From contig CAWELM010000012.1 in NCBI GenBank assembly GCA_963809815.1, positions 186,001-250,000 of the forward strand: DNA of 64,000 nt, written 5' to 3'. Origin of the DNA: CAVVJA01 sp963809815. GTDB taxonomy: Bacteria; Actinomycetota; Actinomycetes; Mycobacteriales; Jatrophihabitantaceae. Numbering within the stretch: the first letter of the stretch is position 1; every line of letters begins with the position of its first letter. Made by a program: the position numbers and the translations under genes. This document shows positions 20,082 to 29,064 of this stretch, piece by piece. The notes below the pieces were generated by a model that was not told where the DNA came from, did no database searches, and saw only the letters and a list, made by a program, of their open reading frames with translations.

Positions 20082-21416
20082 CTAGCCGGGGGTGACTTCG
20101 ACCGGCCGTCGTTGGGAGGCAGCCGGGCCGGCAGTCGGGCGCTGCTCTACCCCGCGTCGGGCCTGGGCCGCGCCGCGCAGGGCGGCCCAACTGCGGTACC
20201 GCTGGAAGGGAATCTCGAAGATCGCCGCGAACCACCGCGCGGTCAGCAGGGAGATCGGCACCCCCAGTCCCAGGGTGACCCAGAACGCCGGCAATCCGGG
20301 CGCAGCGTAGTGGGCGGCGACGGTGCGGCTGATGCCCAGCACGATGGGCACGTGGAGCAGGTAGAGGCTGTAGGAGTAGCTGCCGAGGCGGCGCACCGGC
20401 CGGGTCGTGAGCAGACGGACCAATGCACCAGGTTGGTTCGTGGCTACTCCGGCCAGGAGCAGGGCGATCCCTGGGCTGACCGCCAGGTCGATCCAGAAGT
20501 AGTGACGCACCGTCCAGACCGAGCCGTTCAGAATGATCAGTACGAGCACCGGGGCCGCGGCCAGTGCGGCCAGCCACGGCCATGGCATGCGCCGGATGCG
20601 ATCACGCGCGGCGACGATGCCGGCGGCGAGCACGCCGACCGCGAACAACGGCGCGAACTGCGGCGTAACGCCGGTCAGTTTGTCCGCCGTGGCCATACCC
20701 GGGCTGAGCAGTCCCATCGCAACGACCGGCACGGTGACCGCGGCCAGCACGGTGGCAGTGCTCAATCGTCGGCGCATCAGCACCAGCAGCGGGAAGATCA
20801 AATAGAGCTCGGCCTCGACCGCGATGGACCAAAACGCGCCGTTGGGTATCGGTGCGGTGGTCACGTCCTGCAAGAGCAGGCCATAGACAAGAACTGATCT
20901 TCCCGTCGGCGGACCGGAGTGCAATTGCGGGGTCACCGTCCAGGCAATGATCAGACTGAAGATCAATGCCGCCCAGTACGGCGGCAAGATCCGCCAGGCG
21001 CGGCGCTGGGCGAACCGGAGCGTCCCGCCGAGCTGCCACCCGCGGCGAGCCGGAGCGATGGCCAAGGAGAATCCGGACAGCACGATGAAGACGACCACCG
21101 CGAGATGCCCGTACACCAGCCAGCCGAGCCAGGCCGGACCGGTGTTGGCCGGGTATCCGTGAAACGTCACCAGCCAGCAGTGATGCACCACCACATACAG
21201 CGCGGCCAGGCCACGAATCCCGTCCAGGCCCACGGCACGGCTGGATCCGCTCGGCGCGGCCGACTGATCCACCGCAGAGCCAGACTCTGCATACGGCCGC
21301 GACCCACGGCGCAGCGCTTCCCCGGGATCAGAGGTCACAGATCGTGGATGATGCTCCACCACATACTGAATACGTCGGCGGGACGCCTGCGGTTCGAATA
21401 GTGTCGGTTCGACCAC
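20082..21416 (-). CDS. Acyltransferase family 3 membrane protein
   Basis: An integral membrane O-acyltransferase of about 444 residues (OafA/AT3 fold) with ten or so transmembrane helices. The conserved start of the domain is LDGIRGLAALYVVVHH (about residues 64-79), with the catalytic-type His and the Arg. The second conserved element is VFIVLSGFSLA. A soluble tail of about 60 residues and an N-terminal extension of about 60 polar residues flank the domain. Such enzymes acetylate or acylate exported polysaccharides, lipids or antibiotics; the acceptor is unknown. The GTG at 21416 is the longest start, and the long N-terminal extension makes the true start uncertain. Confidence 0.85.
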   Translation of the reverse strand: MVEPTLFEPQASRRRIQYVVEHHPRSVTSDPGEALRRGSRPYAESGSAVDQSAAPSGSSRAVGLDGIRGLAALYVVVHHCWLVTFHGYPANTGPAWLGWLVYGHLAVVVFIVLSGFSLAIAPARRGWQLGGTLRFAQRRAWRILPPYWAALIFSLIIAWTVTPQLHSGPPTGRSVLVYGLLLQDVTTAPIPNGAFWSIAVEAELYLIFPLLVLMRRRLSTATVLAAVTVPVVAMGLLSPGMATADKLTGVTPQFAPLFAVGVLAAGIVAARDRIRRMPWPWLAALAAAPVLVLIILNGSVWTVRHYFWIDLAVSPGIALLLAGVATNQPGALVRLLTTRPVRRLGSYSYSLYLLHVPIVLGISRTVAAHYAAPGLPAFWVTLGLGVPISLLTARWFAAIFEIPFQRYRSWAALRGAAQARRGVEQRPTAGPAASQRRPVEVTPG

Positions 21417-21431
21417 GGCCGCGTCGCAGAG

Positions 21432-21821
21432 TCAGATGCGGATCGACCCGTCGTCGGCGATGGTCCAGCCAGGATTGTGGGCGACCTCCCAGACATAACC
21501 GTCGGGGTCAGCGAATGCCCCCGTCGTGCCGCCCCAATCCGCGGGTGCAGCGGGACGCACGATCGTGCCACCGGCTTTCTCGGCGTCGGTGAGCACCGCG
21601 GCCACGTCCTCGGGCGTACGAACGTTGTGCGCTAGCTCGATGCCAGGTCCGCCATGACCGCCGAGCGCGGTCCACAGCCCGAAGACCATGCCGCCCGCCT
21701 GGAAGAAGCACACCTCGTGGTCCGGCTGCTGTGCGTTGCTCCAGCCCATCGCCTCGTAAAACGACCGAGCTCGCGGCAGATCGGTCACGCCCAGAGTGAC
21801 CAGACTGATTCGTTGTTCCAT
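21432..21821 (-). CDS. VOC-superfamily protein (glyoxalase-like)
   Basis: A 129-residue vicinal oxygen chelate protein. ISLVTLGVTDLPRARSFYEA opens the first module, GIELAHNVRTPEDV the second, and FADPDGYVWEVAHNP is the typical end. The ATG at 21821 starts the domain directly; upstream in-frame sequence has no homology. It is the first gene of a short minus-strand pair with the acyltransferase gene (15 bases between). A metal-dependent lyase or isomerase activity, or small-molecule binding, is possible; the substrate cannot be read. It is unrelated in operon terms to the VOC gene near 17 kb. Confidence 0.85.
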   Translation of the reverse strand: MEQRISLVTLGVTDLPRARSFYEAMGWSNAQQPDHEVCFFQAGGMVFGLWTALGGHGGPGIELAHNVRTPEDVAAVLTDAEKAGGTIVRPAAPADWGGTTGAFADPDGYVWEVAHNPGWTIADDGSIRI

Positions 21822-21876
21822 GCGATCAGCTTCGCAACACCCTACGACAACAGACGGCGACGTTACGATCTTGTTC

Positions 21877-22326
21877 GTGGCGCGGCAACGTTTCGTGGGC
21901 GTGCTCGAGGCAGCCCGCGGCGGTGGCGCCTTCGTCTTGCTTCCCGAGGCTGTGCTGAGGGCACTGGGCGGCGGCAGTCGGTTCCGGGTACTCGGCGCGA
22001 TCGACGGCGTCGAGTTCGAGAGCTCGACGATGCCCGCAGGCTCAGGGCAGGTTTGCCTCGGTGTGCACAAGGCCACCCGTCAAGCAGCGGCCATCGACAT
22101 TGGTGACGACGTCATTCTGGAGATCGAGCGAGACAATCGGCCCCGCACGCTTGCCATCCCGCCCGACCTCGCGCGAGCACTCGCCGACGACCCGGCAGCA
22201 CAGACCGCGTTCGACCGGCTGTCCTTTTCTCATCGCCGCGAATATGCCGAGTGGCTGACCGGCGCCAAGCGCGCTGAGACTCGCAACCGACGCCTGAGCA
22301 AGATACTCGACGCTCTGCACGGCTAA
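21877..22326 (+). CDS. DUF1905 / YdeI (bacteriocin-protection, OmpD-associated) family protein
   Basis: A protein of about 149 residues with an N-terminal DUF1905 beta-barrel-like domain (RFVGVLEAARGGGAFVLLPE, then GSRFRVLGAIDGVEF and CLGVHKATRQAA). The C-terminal helical segment (LSFSHRREYAEWLTGAKRAETR) is typical of YdeI-like, bacteriocin-protection proteins: HRREY...W...A.R..TR..R is the conserved element. The biochemical role of the family is unclear. GTG 21877 is chosen as start because the domain begins right after it; TTG 21871 is possible. It is divergent from the VOC gene with about 55 bases between. Confidence 0.82.
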   Translation: MARQRFVGVLEAARGGGAFVLLPEAVLRALGGGSRFRVLGAIDGVEFESSTMPAGSGQVCLGVHKATRQAAAIDIGDDVILEIERDNRPRTLAIPPDLARALADDPAAQTAFDRLSFSHRREYAEWLTGAKRAETRNRRLSKILDALHG

Positions 22327-22447
22327 GGGGCAGCGAGGTGGGTACCCCGCCGTCAGGACTACGGTCGTAGCGACGATTGATCCGCCGGCTGTTGCTCGAG
22401 CGGGGCGCGGGGGGACCAGGCCTGGAGATGACATCGAGGAGGATGCC

Positions 22448-22786
22448 ATGGACCCGGAACGGGCACGACGTCTGCTGCAAGACGAGCGAGCCGAGGTGCA
22501 ACGGCTGCTCGCCGAGGCGACGGCTGCCGGTCGGCAGGACTGGGTCGCCGAGCGGGAAACGGGAGACTCGGCCGATCCCGCGCAACCGCTCACCGACGAG
22601 GGTGTCAACAACGCCGTGGCGGAGTCCTTGCGCGATCGGCTCGCGGCGATCACTCGGGCCGAACAGCGGCTCAAGGATGGGACATTCGGGCAATCGATTC
22701 GCAGTGGACTGCCCATTCCGGACGAGCGCCTCGAAGCCGATCCCGCCGCCGAGCTGACTGTCGAAGAAGCCAGAAGTCAGCGGTAA
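22448..22786 (+). CDS. DksA/TraR-like protein without zinc-finger cysteines
   Basis: A 112-residue protein with an N-terminal coiled-coil-like helix (PERARRLLQDERAEVQRLLAEA), a second helix (NNAVAESLRDRLAAITRAEQRL) and a C-terminal segment GTFGQSIRSGLPIPDERLEA. This last part aligns with the DksA zinc-finger region G-x-Y-G-x-C-x-x-C-G-x-x-I, but both cysteines are Ser here and the protein has no cysteine at all. In DksA, which enters the RNA polymerase secondary channel with ppGpp, the zinc finger is structural. A transcription-modulating role is therefore only inferred. ATG 22448 has GAGGAGG eight bases upstream. Confidence 0.85.
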   Translation: MDPERARRLLQDERAEVQRLLAEATAAGRQDWVAERETGDSADPAQPLTDEGVNNAVAESLRDRLAAITRAEQRLKDGTFGQSIRSGLPIPDERLEADPAAELTVEEARSQR

Positions 22787-22878
22787 CGGCCGGCCGGTGG
22801 CGTTAACTGTGCCCAGGGAGTTACCGCCGAGCCCGAGCGAGCGCACTGTCCCGGCAGAGCCAAGCTAAGGAGACCGTC

Positions 22879-23715
22879 GTGTCGAAGTCCGTCGCGCTCG
22901 TTACCGGGGCCTCGTCCGGAATAGGAAAGGCGACTGCACTACGACTTGCCGCTCTGGGCTTCACGGTCTATGCGGCCGCCCGTCGCGTCGAGCGGATGTC
23001 CGACCTGGCCGACCACGGCATCCACGTGGAGTCGCTCGACGTCACAGATGACGGATCGATGGTCACGGTGGTCGACAAGATCGTGTCGGAGCACGGTCGC
23101 ATTGACATCCTGGTGAACAACGCCGGCTACGGCTCCTATGGGGCAGTCGAGGACGTGCCGATCGCCGAAGCACGCCGGCAATTCGACGTCAACGTGTTCG
23201 GGCTGGCCCGGCTGACCCAACTTGTCTTACCGCATATGCGCGCCCAGCGTGATGGCTACATCGTGAATATGTCTTCCATGGGCGGCAAGATCTGGGAGCC
23301 GCTCGGTGGGTGGTACCACGCCGCCAAGTTCGCTGTCGAAGGATTGAGCGACTGCCTGCGCGCCGAAGTCGCCGAATTCGGGATCAAGGTCGTCGTAGTC
23401 GAACCCGGCAGCATCACCAGTGAATGGGCGACAATATCCGCCGACAACTTGGAGGCAATCTCGGCCGACACTCCCTACCGCGGCCAGGCGAAACTGATCG
23501 CCCGGGGACTCCGCAAGTCCGACACCTCGTTTCTGGCGTCGGAACCCGAGGTCGTCGCGGAGGCGATCGGCAAAGCCGTCCAACGAACGAAGCCGCGAAC
23601 GCGCTATCCCGTTGGCGGCGGTGCGCGCACATTCCTGTTTGCCCACCGGGTGCTGACGGATCGCGGATTCGATCGGTTTATCCGCCTCGCGTATCGCACG
23701 GCCGGTCGCCTGTGA
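22879..23715 (+). CDS. Short-chain dehydrogenase/reductase (SDR)
   Basis: A 278-residue classical SDR with the cofactor motif TGASSGIG (residues 9-16), the NNAGYGSYG element, a catalytic Ser in NMSSMGG, and Y146-x-x-x-K150 in YHAAKFAVEG. LDVTDD after the second beta strand and an Arg after the Gly motif region suggest either NAD or NADP use. It oxidises or reduces an alcohol/ketone substrate that cannot be named. GTG 22879 is the start, with AAGGAG nine bases upstream. The stop TGA overlaps an ATG that opens a very short possible frame. Confidence 0.92.
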   Translation: MSKSVALVTGASSGIGKATALRLAALGFTVYAAARRVERMSDLADHGIHVESLDVTDDGSMVTVVDKIVSEHGRIDILVNNAGYGSYGAVEDVPIAEARRQFDVNVFGLARLTQLVLPHMRAQRDGYIVNMSSMGGKIWEPLGGWYHAAKFAVEGLSDCLRAEVAEFGIKVVVVEPGSITSEWATISADNLEAISADTPYRGQAKLIARGLRKSDTSFLASEPEVVAEAIGKAVQRTKPRTRYPVGGGARTFLFAHRVLTDRGFDRFIRLAYRTAGRL

Positions 23716-23825
23716 TGAGTGTTAGCGTTTCCACCAGCGACGCGACGGAGGAGGTGAGACGCATTTCCGCAAGTTCAGGACGGGCGTTCTCCCCTCGTGG
23801 CTCCGCAGTCGACCTGCACGACTGA
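23715..23825 (+). CDS. Possible short ORF (36 residues)
   Basis: An ATG overlaps the SDR stop (TGATG) and opens a frame of 36 codons rich in Ser, Thr and charged residues. It has no hydrophobic segment and no recognised family. An internal GAGGAGGTGAG box lies inside this stretch but is not followed by an in-phase start at the usual distance. It may be a coupled small protein, a leader, or only a chance frame in the space before the methyltransferase gene. Confidence 0.25.
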   Translation: MSVSVSTSDATEEVRRISASSGRAFSPRGSAVDLHD

Positions 23826-23868
23826 TACGACGAGAGCGCGCCCGTCGGCATCAAGAAGGGCGCGTGCC

Positions 23869-24702
23869 GTGTCATCGTTGGTTTCGCCCTCGGACATCGT
23901 GGCGAGGCTTCGAGCTGCCGGCTGTGTTTTCGCCGAGGAAGAAGCGCGCTTGCTTATCGCAGAGGCGCGAACGGCAGACGAACTCGGTGCCATGGTGGAT
24001 CGCCGGGCGGGAGGTCTGCCGCTCGAATACGTCGTCGGATGGGCCGAATTCTGCGGCCTGCGAATTGGCCTCGACGAGGGGGTATTCGTACCTCGACGTC
24101 GAACTGAGTTTCTCGTCCGGCAGGCGGCCGACACGGTTCGACGTACCGCCGCCTCCGGCGACCCGATCACCCCAGTACGAACCATCATCGTCGACCTCTG
24201 CTGCGGCTCGGGCGCGATCGCCGCGGCTCTATCCGTGGCGCTGCCCCCTGTCGATGTGCATGCGGTCGATATCGATCCGGTCGCGGTTCGGTGTGCTCGC
24301 CGAAATCTCAGCCGATACGGCGGTCAGGTATACGAAGGCAATCTCTATGAAGCGCTGCCCGCGGCGCTGCAGGGTCGCGTCGATATTCTGGTGGCTAACG
24401 TCCCCTACGTTCCGTCTTCGGCCGTCGGGCTGCTGCCCGTCGAAGCGCGGGTGCACGAGCCCCGGGCCGCGCTCGACGGAGGCGCGGACGGCCTCGACAT
24501 CGTGCGCTTGGTCGCGGCACGCGCCAAGCCTTGGCTGGCGGAGAACGGTCATCTGCTCGTTGAGACGAGCGAACGTCAGGCGGCGGAGGCTCAGGAGATA
24601 TTCGCGAGCAATGGCCTACTCCCCCGGGTGGTCGGCTCGGCCGAGTGGAACGCGACGGTGGTCGTCGGACGACGGTCGTCCGCACCGACTACGGCGGCGT
24701 AA
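23869..24702 (+). CDS. PrmC/HemK-like methyltransferase (putative protein N5-glutamine methyltransferase)
   Basis: A SAM-dependent class I methyltransferase of 277 residues. The SAM-binding segment VDLCCGSGAIAAAL and acidic loop VDIDPVAVRCARRN are clear. The substrate motif that reads NPPY in PrmC is NVPYVP here, so glutamine methylation of release factors is not assured; the true prmC usually sits near prfA and is not in this window. An N-terminal helical domain like that of PrmC is present (VARLRAAGCVFAEEEARLL). GTG 23869 has AAGAAGGG nine bases upstream. The 3' end overlaps convergent glpX by 14 bases. Confidence 0.85.
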   Translation: MSSLVSPSDIVARLRAAGCVFAEEEARLLIAEARTADELGAMVDRRAGGLPLEYVVGWAEFCGLRIGLDEGVFVPRRRTEFLVRQAADTVRRTAASGDPITPVRTIIVDLCCGSGAIAAALSVALPPVDVHAVDIDPVAVRCARRNLSRYGGQVYEGNLYEALPAALQGRVDILVANVPYVPSSAVGLLPVEARVHEPRAALDGGADGLDIVRLVAARAKPWLAENGHLLVETSERQAAEAQEIFASNGLLPRVVGSAEWNATVVVGRRSSAPTTAA

Positions 24703-25708
24703 TCAGGTCAACGCCGGTGAGATGACGGACCTTGTCCGACCGGTGCTCGCCCTCGATCGTGCGCACCGTGCCACTTAGCGAACGCATCACTATCGAGTGC
24801 GTTCGCGCACCGGTCGTCCGGTAGCGCACGCCGCGGAGCAGCTCACCGTCGGTAATGCCGGTCGCCACGAAGAAAACGTTGTTGCTACGGACCAGATCAT
24901 CGATGCCCAGCACGGCATCGAGATCATGTCCCGCGTTGATCGCCCGACGCCGCTCAGCCTCGTCCCGTGGCCACAACTGGGCCTGGATCGTTCCTCCGAG
25001 GCACTTCATCGCGCAGGCAGTGATGATGCCTTCCGGTGTGCCGCCGACGCCGAGCAGTAGATCGACGCCGGTGCCCTCTCGGGCCGTCATGATCGCGCCA
25101 GCCACGTCGCCGTCTGAAAGGAACCGGATGCGGGCTCCGGTCTGACGCACTGCTTCGACCAGCTCCTCATGGCGGGGCCGGTCCAGGATGACGACAGTGA
25201 CGCTCTCTGGGCGCTCGCCCTTGGCCTTGGCTACTCGTCGCACGTTTTCGGCTGGCGGCGCGGTGATATCGACGACATCGGCCGCGAGGGGGCCGGTCAC
25301 GACCTTGTCCATGTAGAACACAGCCGACGGGTCGTACATCGTGCCCCGTTCCGCGACGGCGAGAACGGATATCGCGTTGCTCATGCCTTTGGCGGTGAGG
25401 GTCGTTCCGTCGACGGGATCGACCGCGACGTCGACTGATGGGCCGAAACCGGAGCCGATCTCCTCGCCGTTGTAAAGCATCGGCGCTTCGTCCTTCTCCC
25501 CCTCGCCGATCACGACGACGCCGGCCATCGATACCGTGGAAATGACCTGGCGCATCGCGTCGACGGCGGCTCCGTCGGCGCCATTCTTGTCGCCGCGGCC
25601 GACCCAGAAACCCGCCGCGATGGCCGCGGCCTCGGTAACCCGAACCAGTTCCATGGCCAGGTCGCGGTCGGGCGCCGGATAGACGTTGGGCGACGGCTGA
25701 ACGGTCAT
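24689..25708 (-). CDS. glpX: Fructose-1,6-bisphosphatase class II
   Basis: A 339-residue GlpX-type phosphatase that converts fructose-1,6-bisphosphate to fructose-6-phosphate, the committed gluconeogenic step. Family motifs are AAIAAGFWVGRGDKNGADGAAVDAMR near the N-terminus (quoted parts: GRGDKNGADGAAVD), the metal-binding VDPVDGTTL, AVFYMDKVVTGPLA, and GVGGTPEGIITACAMKCLGG (quoted parts: GGTPEG). ATG 25708 has GGAGG five bases upstream; the longer in-frame frame upstream has no homology. It lies downstream of the malate synthase gene on the same strand with 110 bases between, and overlaps the convergent methyltransferase gene. Confidence 0.95.
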   Translation of the reverse strand: MTVQPSPNVYPAPDRDLAMELVRVTEAAAIAAGFWVGRGDKNGADGAAVDAMRQVISTVSMAGVVVIGEGEKDEAPMLYNGEEIGSGFGPSVDVAVDPVDGTTLTAKGMSNAISVLAVAERGTMYDPSAVFYMDKVVTGPLAADVVDITAPPAENVRRVAKAKGERPESVTVVILDRPRHEELVEAVRQTGARIRFLSDGDVAGAIMTAREGTGVDLLLGVGGTPEGIITACAMKCLGGTIQAQLWPRDEAERRRAINAGHDLDAVLGIDDLVRSNNVFFVATGITDGELLRGVRYRTTGARTHSIVMRSLSGTVRTIEGEHRSDKVRHLTGVDLITPP

Positions 25709-25818
25709 GGAGCCTCCTCGAACGCAAGCTGGCGACGCCATCACTGTCCTGTACCAGCTCGGTCGAGGGCAAGATCCGTCGCTGACCCGGGGGGCTGGTG
25801 GCGCCGCTGTAACCGGCC

Positions 25819-27447
25819 TCAATCGCGGGCTGAGATCGCTTCGTACGCCGGCAGCGTCAGGAAATCGGTGAAGTCGTCGGCGAGCGCGACGCGTTCGAAT
25901 AGCTCGCGCGCCAGCTCGAAATTGCTGTCCGCGTAAGCCTCCTCGCCAAGCTCGTTCCGGATGTCCGCGAGCTCCTCATCGGCTATACGCCGCACGAGAT
26001 CGGCCGTGACGGTGACGCCGGTGTCGAGCCGGACGTCGTTGTGCACCCATTGCCAGATCTGCGATCGCGAGATCTCGGCCGTAGCAGCGTCCTCCATGAG
26101 ATTGTGGATTGCCGCCGCTCCGTTACCGCCTAGCCACGCCTCCAGGTACCGCAAACCGACGTCGATGTTGTTGCGCAGGCCGGCCTCTGTCGCTTGGCCC
26201 GGCACCGCCGCGATATCGAGGAGGGCTGCTGCAGTCACCTCGACGTCATCGCGGTGCCGATCAAGCTGGTTCGGACGGTCGCCCAGCACCCGGTCGAACA
26301 CCTCGCGGCACACCGGCACCAGGTCGGGATGAGCCACCCAGGACCCGTCGAAGCCATCAGCCGCCTCTCGCTCCTTGTCCTCCCGAACCTTGGCCAGAGC
26401 GCGTTCGTTGATCTCCGGATCCCGTCGGCTGGGAATGAAGGCGGCCATGCCGCCCATCGCGAAGGCGCCACGCCGATGACACGTCGACACGAGCAGCTCC
26501 GTATAGGCGCGCATCGGTGGCGCCGTCATCGTGACGGATCCCCGATCGGGAAGCACAAACGTCGGGCCGGCGTCCCGGAAATTCTTGATCATGCTGAACA
26601 AGTAGTCCCATCGCCCCGCGTTGAGGCCGCTGGCATGATCACGCAGCTCGTACAGGATTTCGTTCATCTCGAAGGCGGCCGTGATCGTCTCGATAAGGAC
26701 CGTCGCCCGGATGGTGCCGTACGGGATGCCAAGCCGCTCCTGCGCCCAGGTGAACACGTCGTTCCAGAGCCGAATCTCAAGGTGGCTCTCCGTCTTCGGC
26801 AGGTAGTAATAGGGACCGGAGCCGCGTTGCAGTAATTCCGCCGCGTTGTGGAAGAAGTGCAGGCCGAAATCGACGAACGCGGCTACGGCCGGAACGCCGT
26901 CGACCATCACGTGCTGCTCGTCGAAGTGCCAGCCGCGCGGGCGCACCACCATGACTGCAAGCTCGCGCTCAGGTCGCAATTCGTAGTTCCGGCCGTCTGG
27001 CGACACGTAGCGCAGCTTCCGGCGGACCGCGTCACGCAGGACGAGCTGTCCGGTGATGACGTTCGACCAATGTGGCGTATTCGCATCCTCCAAATCGGCC
27101 AGCCAAACCCGAGCCCCCGAGTTCAACGCGTTGATCGCCATCTTCGGCTCGGTCGGTCCGGTGATCTCGACGCGGCGGTCTCGGAGGTCAGCCGGAGCCG
27201 GCGCCACGGTCCACTCAGCCGCCCGGATCTCGGCCGTGTCAGAGAGAAAGTCGAGCGTGCCGGTTCGTGCGATCTCCTCTCGGCGCGCCTTCCGCCGACG
27301 AAGGAGCTCAGCCCGCCGGGCCTGAAACTGTCGATGCATATCGGCCACGAAATCCAGCGCATCGGCCGTCAGGATCTCCTCGGATCTCTGGACCGGCGGG
27401 CCGCCGATGTCGACCGAATCCTCGGAGGCAAGCGGGGCGTCAGACAT
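25819..27447 (-). CDS. aceB: Malate synthase A
   Basis: A 542-residue enzyme that condenses glyoxylate and acetyl-CoA to malate. Length and motifs are of the A type: KTESHLEIRLWNDVFTW, GTIRATVLIETITAAFEM (with the catalytic Arg and metal-binding Glu region), HASGLNAGRWDYLFS and SWVAHPDLVP. A second ATG-type start 11 codons upstream (27480) is possible, but ATG 27447 has GGAAGGG upstream and fits the family N-terminus. No isocitrate lyase is in this window. The malic enzyme gene is 41 bases upstream on the same strand, so the two malate enzymes are probably co-transcribed with glpX further on. Confidence 0.94.
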   Translation of the reverse strand: MSDAPLASEDSVDIGGPPVQRSEEILTADALDFVADMHRQFQARRAELLRRRKARREEIARTGTLDFLSDTAEIRAAEWTVAPAPADLRDRRVEITGPTEPKMAINALNSGARVWLADLEDANTPHWSNVITGQLVLRDAVRRKLRYVSPDGRNYELRPERELAVMVVRPRGWHFDEQHVMVDGVPAVAAFVDFGLHFFHNAAELLQRGSGPYYYLPKTESHLEIRLWNDVFTWAQERLGIPYGTIRATVLIETITAAFEMNEILYELRDHASGLNAGRWDYLFSMIKNFRDAGPTFVLPDRGSVTMTAPPMRAYTELLVSTCHRRGAFAMGGMAAFIPSRRDPEINERALAKVREDKEREAADGFDGSWVAHPDLVPVCREVFDRVLGDRPNQLDRHRDDVEVTAAALLDIAAVPGQATEAGLRNNIDVGLRYLEAWLGGNGAAAIHNLMEDAATAEISRSQIWQWVHNDVRLDTGVTVTADLVRRIADEELADIRNELGEEAYADSNFELARELFERVALADDFTDFLTLPAYEAISARD

Positions 27448-27488
27448 GCGGGTCAGTCCCTTCCAGCGGGGTACGGGCATGTTCTGTA

Positions 27489-28901
27489 TTAGGAGATCAC
27501 CAACGGGCTCGGCGCGGTGGGGTGACTCGCGACTTCCCGAATGGCCGCAGCGACCGCGGGAGCAACGGAGATGTCGAAGACGCTCGGCACGATGTAGCTG
27601 GGATTGAGCTGGTCCCCTGCCACGACGTCGGCGATGGCTTCGGCGGCGGCGATGAGCATGGCGTCCGTGACTTCGCGGGCGCCGACGTCGAGAAGCCCGC
27701 GGAACACGCCGGGGAACGCCAGCACGTTATTGATCTGGTTCGGGAAATCGCTTCGGCCGGTGGCCACGATTGCCGCGTGCTCGCGGGCGGCCACCGGGTC
27801 GACTTCGGGCACCGGATTGGCCAGGGCGAAAACGATCGCATCCGGCGCCATCCTCGCGATGTCCTCGCCGTCGAGCAGGTTCGGGGCTGACACGCCGATG
27901 AACACATCGGCCTCCGCGATCACGTCCTTTAGCGACCCGGATAGTCCCTCGGAGTTCGTGCGCTCAGCCACCCAGGCCCACATCGGCTCGACGAATGGGT
28001 CGGCACGATTCAGCACACCTTGGCGGTCGCTGGCGACAATCCGCTTGGCCCCTTGGGTGAGCAGCAACCGGATGATCGCCGAGCCGGCTGCACCGACGCC
28101 AGAAATGACGATGCGGACGTCAGGCAACGACTTTCCGACGACCCGCAGCGCGTTGCGCAGGGCGGCGAGCACCACGACAGCGGTGCCGTGTTGATCATCA
28201 TGGAAAACAGGAATGTCGAGGATCTCGCGCAGCCGCGCCTCGATCTCGAAGCAGCGAGGCGCAGCGATGTCCTCGAGATTGATGCCGCCGTACGCCGGGG
28301 CGAGATAGCGGACCGTGTCGATGATCGCCTGGGTGTCCTGGGTGTCGAGGCAGACCGGCCAGGCATCGACGTCGGCGAATCGTTTGAACAACGCGGCTTT
28401 GCCCTCCATGACGGGCATGGCGGCTGCCGGCCCGATGTTGCCGAGCCCGAGAACGGCCGAACCATCGCTCACGACCGCGACCGTGTTGCGTTTGATCGTC
28501 AGCCGGCGGGCGTCCTCGGGATTCTCGGCGATCGCTAGGCAGACCCGCGCCACACCGGGCGTGTAGGCACGGGACAGATCGTCCCGGGTACGCAGGGACA
28601 CCTTCGGTTCGACGCGGATCTTGCCGCCAAGGTGCATCAGGAACGTGCGGTCACTTACCTTGCGTACCTCGAATCCCGGCAACCGGGCCAGCACGGCGGT
28701 GATCGCCTTCGCGTGCTCGTCGTCAGTAGTGTTGCAGGTGACGTCGATTACTAGCTGATCGTGGTGCGACTCGACCACATCGAGGGCAGTCAGGGCCCCT
28801 CCGGCCGCCGCGATGGCGGCAGTCAGCTGTCCCGTGGCTTGTGCTCCGGAGGGACTCACCACGCGCACCGTGATCGAGTTGCCCGGACTGGGTGTCGGCA
28901 T
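27489..28901 (-). CDS. NAD-dependent malic enzyme with N-terminal ACT-like domain
   Basis: A 470-residue oxidative decarboxylase that makes pyruvate and CO2 from malate. An N-terminal ACT-like regulatory domain (ITVRVVSPSGAQATG and the DVTCNTTDDEHA segment, residues about 9-85) precedes the catalytic part. The catalytic part has RVCLAIAENPEDA, VSDGSAVLGLGNIGP with the conserved GLGNIGP, FHDDQHGTAVVVLAAL and the Rossmann segment ISGVGAAGSAI. It also has FALANPVPEVDP, a fingerprint of this group. The ACT domain suggests allosteric control by a small molecule. It starts at ATG 28901. It is followed closely by malate synthase, linking malate production and use. Confidence 0.93.
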   Translation of the reverse strand: MPTPSPGNSITVRVVSPSGAQATGQLTAAIAAAGGALTALDVVESHHDQLVIDVTCNTTDDEHAKAITAVLARLPGFEVRKVSDRTFLMHLGGKIRVEPKVSLRTRDDLSRAYTPGVARVCLAIAENPEDARRLTIKRNTVAVVSDGSAVLGLGNIGPAAAMPVMEGKAALFKRFADVDAWPVCLDTQDTQAIIDTVRYLAPAYGGINLEDIAAPRCFEIEARLREILDIPVFHDDQHGTAVVVLAALRNALRVVGKSLPDVRIVISGVGAAGSAIIRLLLTQGAKRIVASDRQGVLNRADPFVEPMWAWVAERTNSEGLSGSLKDVIAEADVFIGVSAPNLLDGEDIARMAPDAIVFALANPVPEVDPVAAREHAAIVATGRSDFPNQINNVLAFPGVFRGLLDVGAREVTDAMLIAAAEAIADVVAGDQLNPSYIVPSVFDISVAPAVAAAIREVASHPTAPSPLVIS

Positions 28902-29064
28902 CTCGGTTCTCCTCTATTCCACGATGCGGATCATAGGCTCCTCGCCGGCCAAGGCAGGCTCGGAGAGGTACCACGTGAATTGGCAGCCCGAAGTGGAAGG
29001 TCGGGTTCCACGTCGATGTCAACCACTCGGATAGGGGTGTGACCGAAGACAGTTGCCGGGCCGC

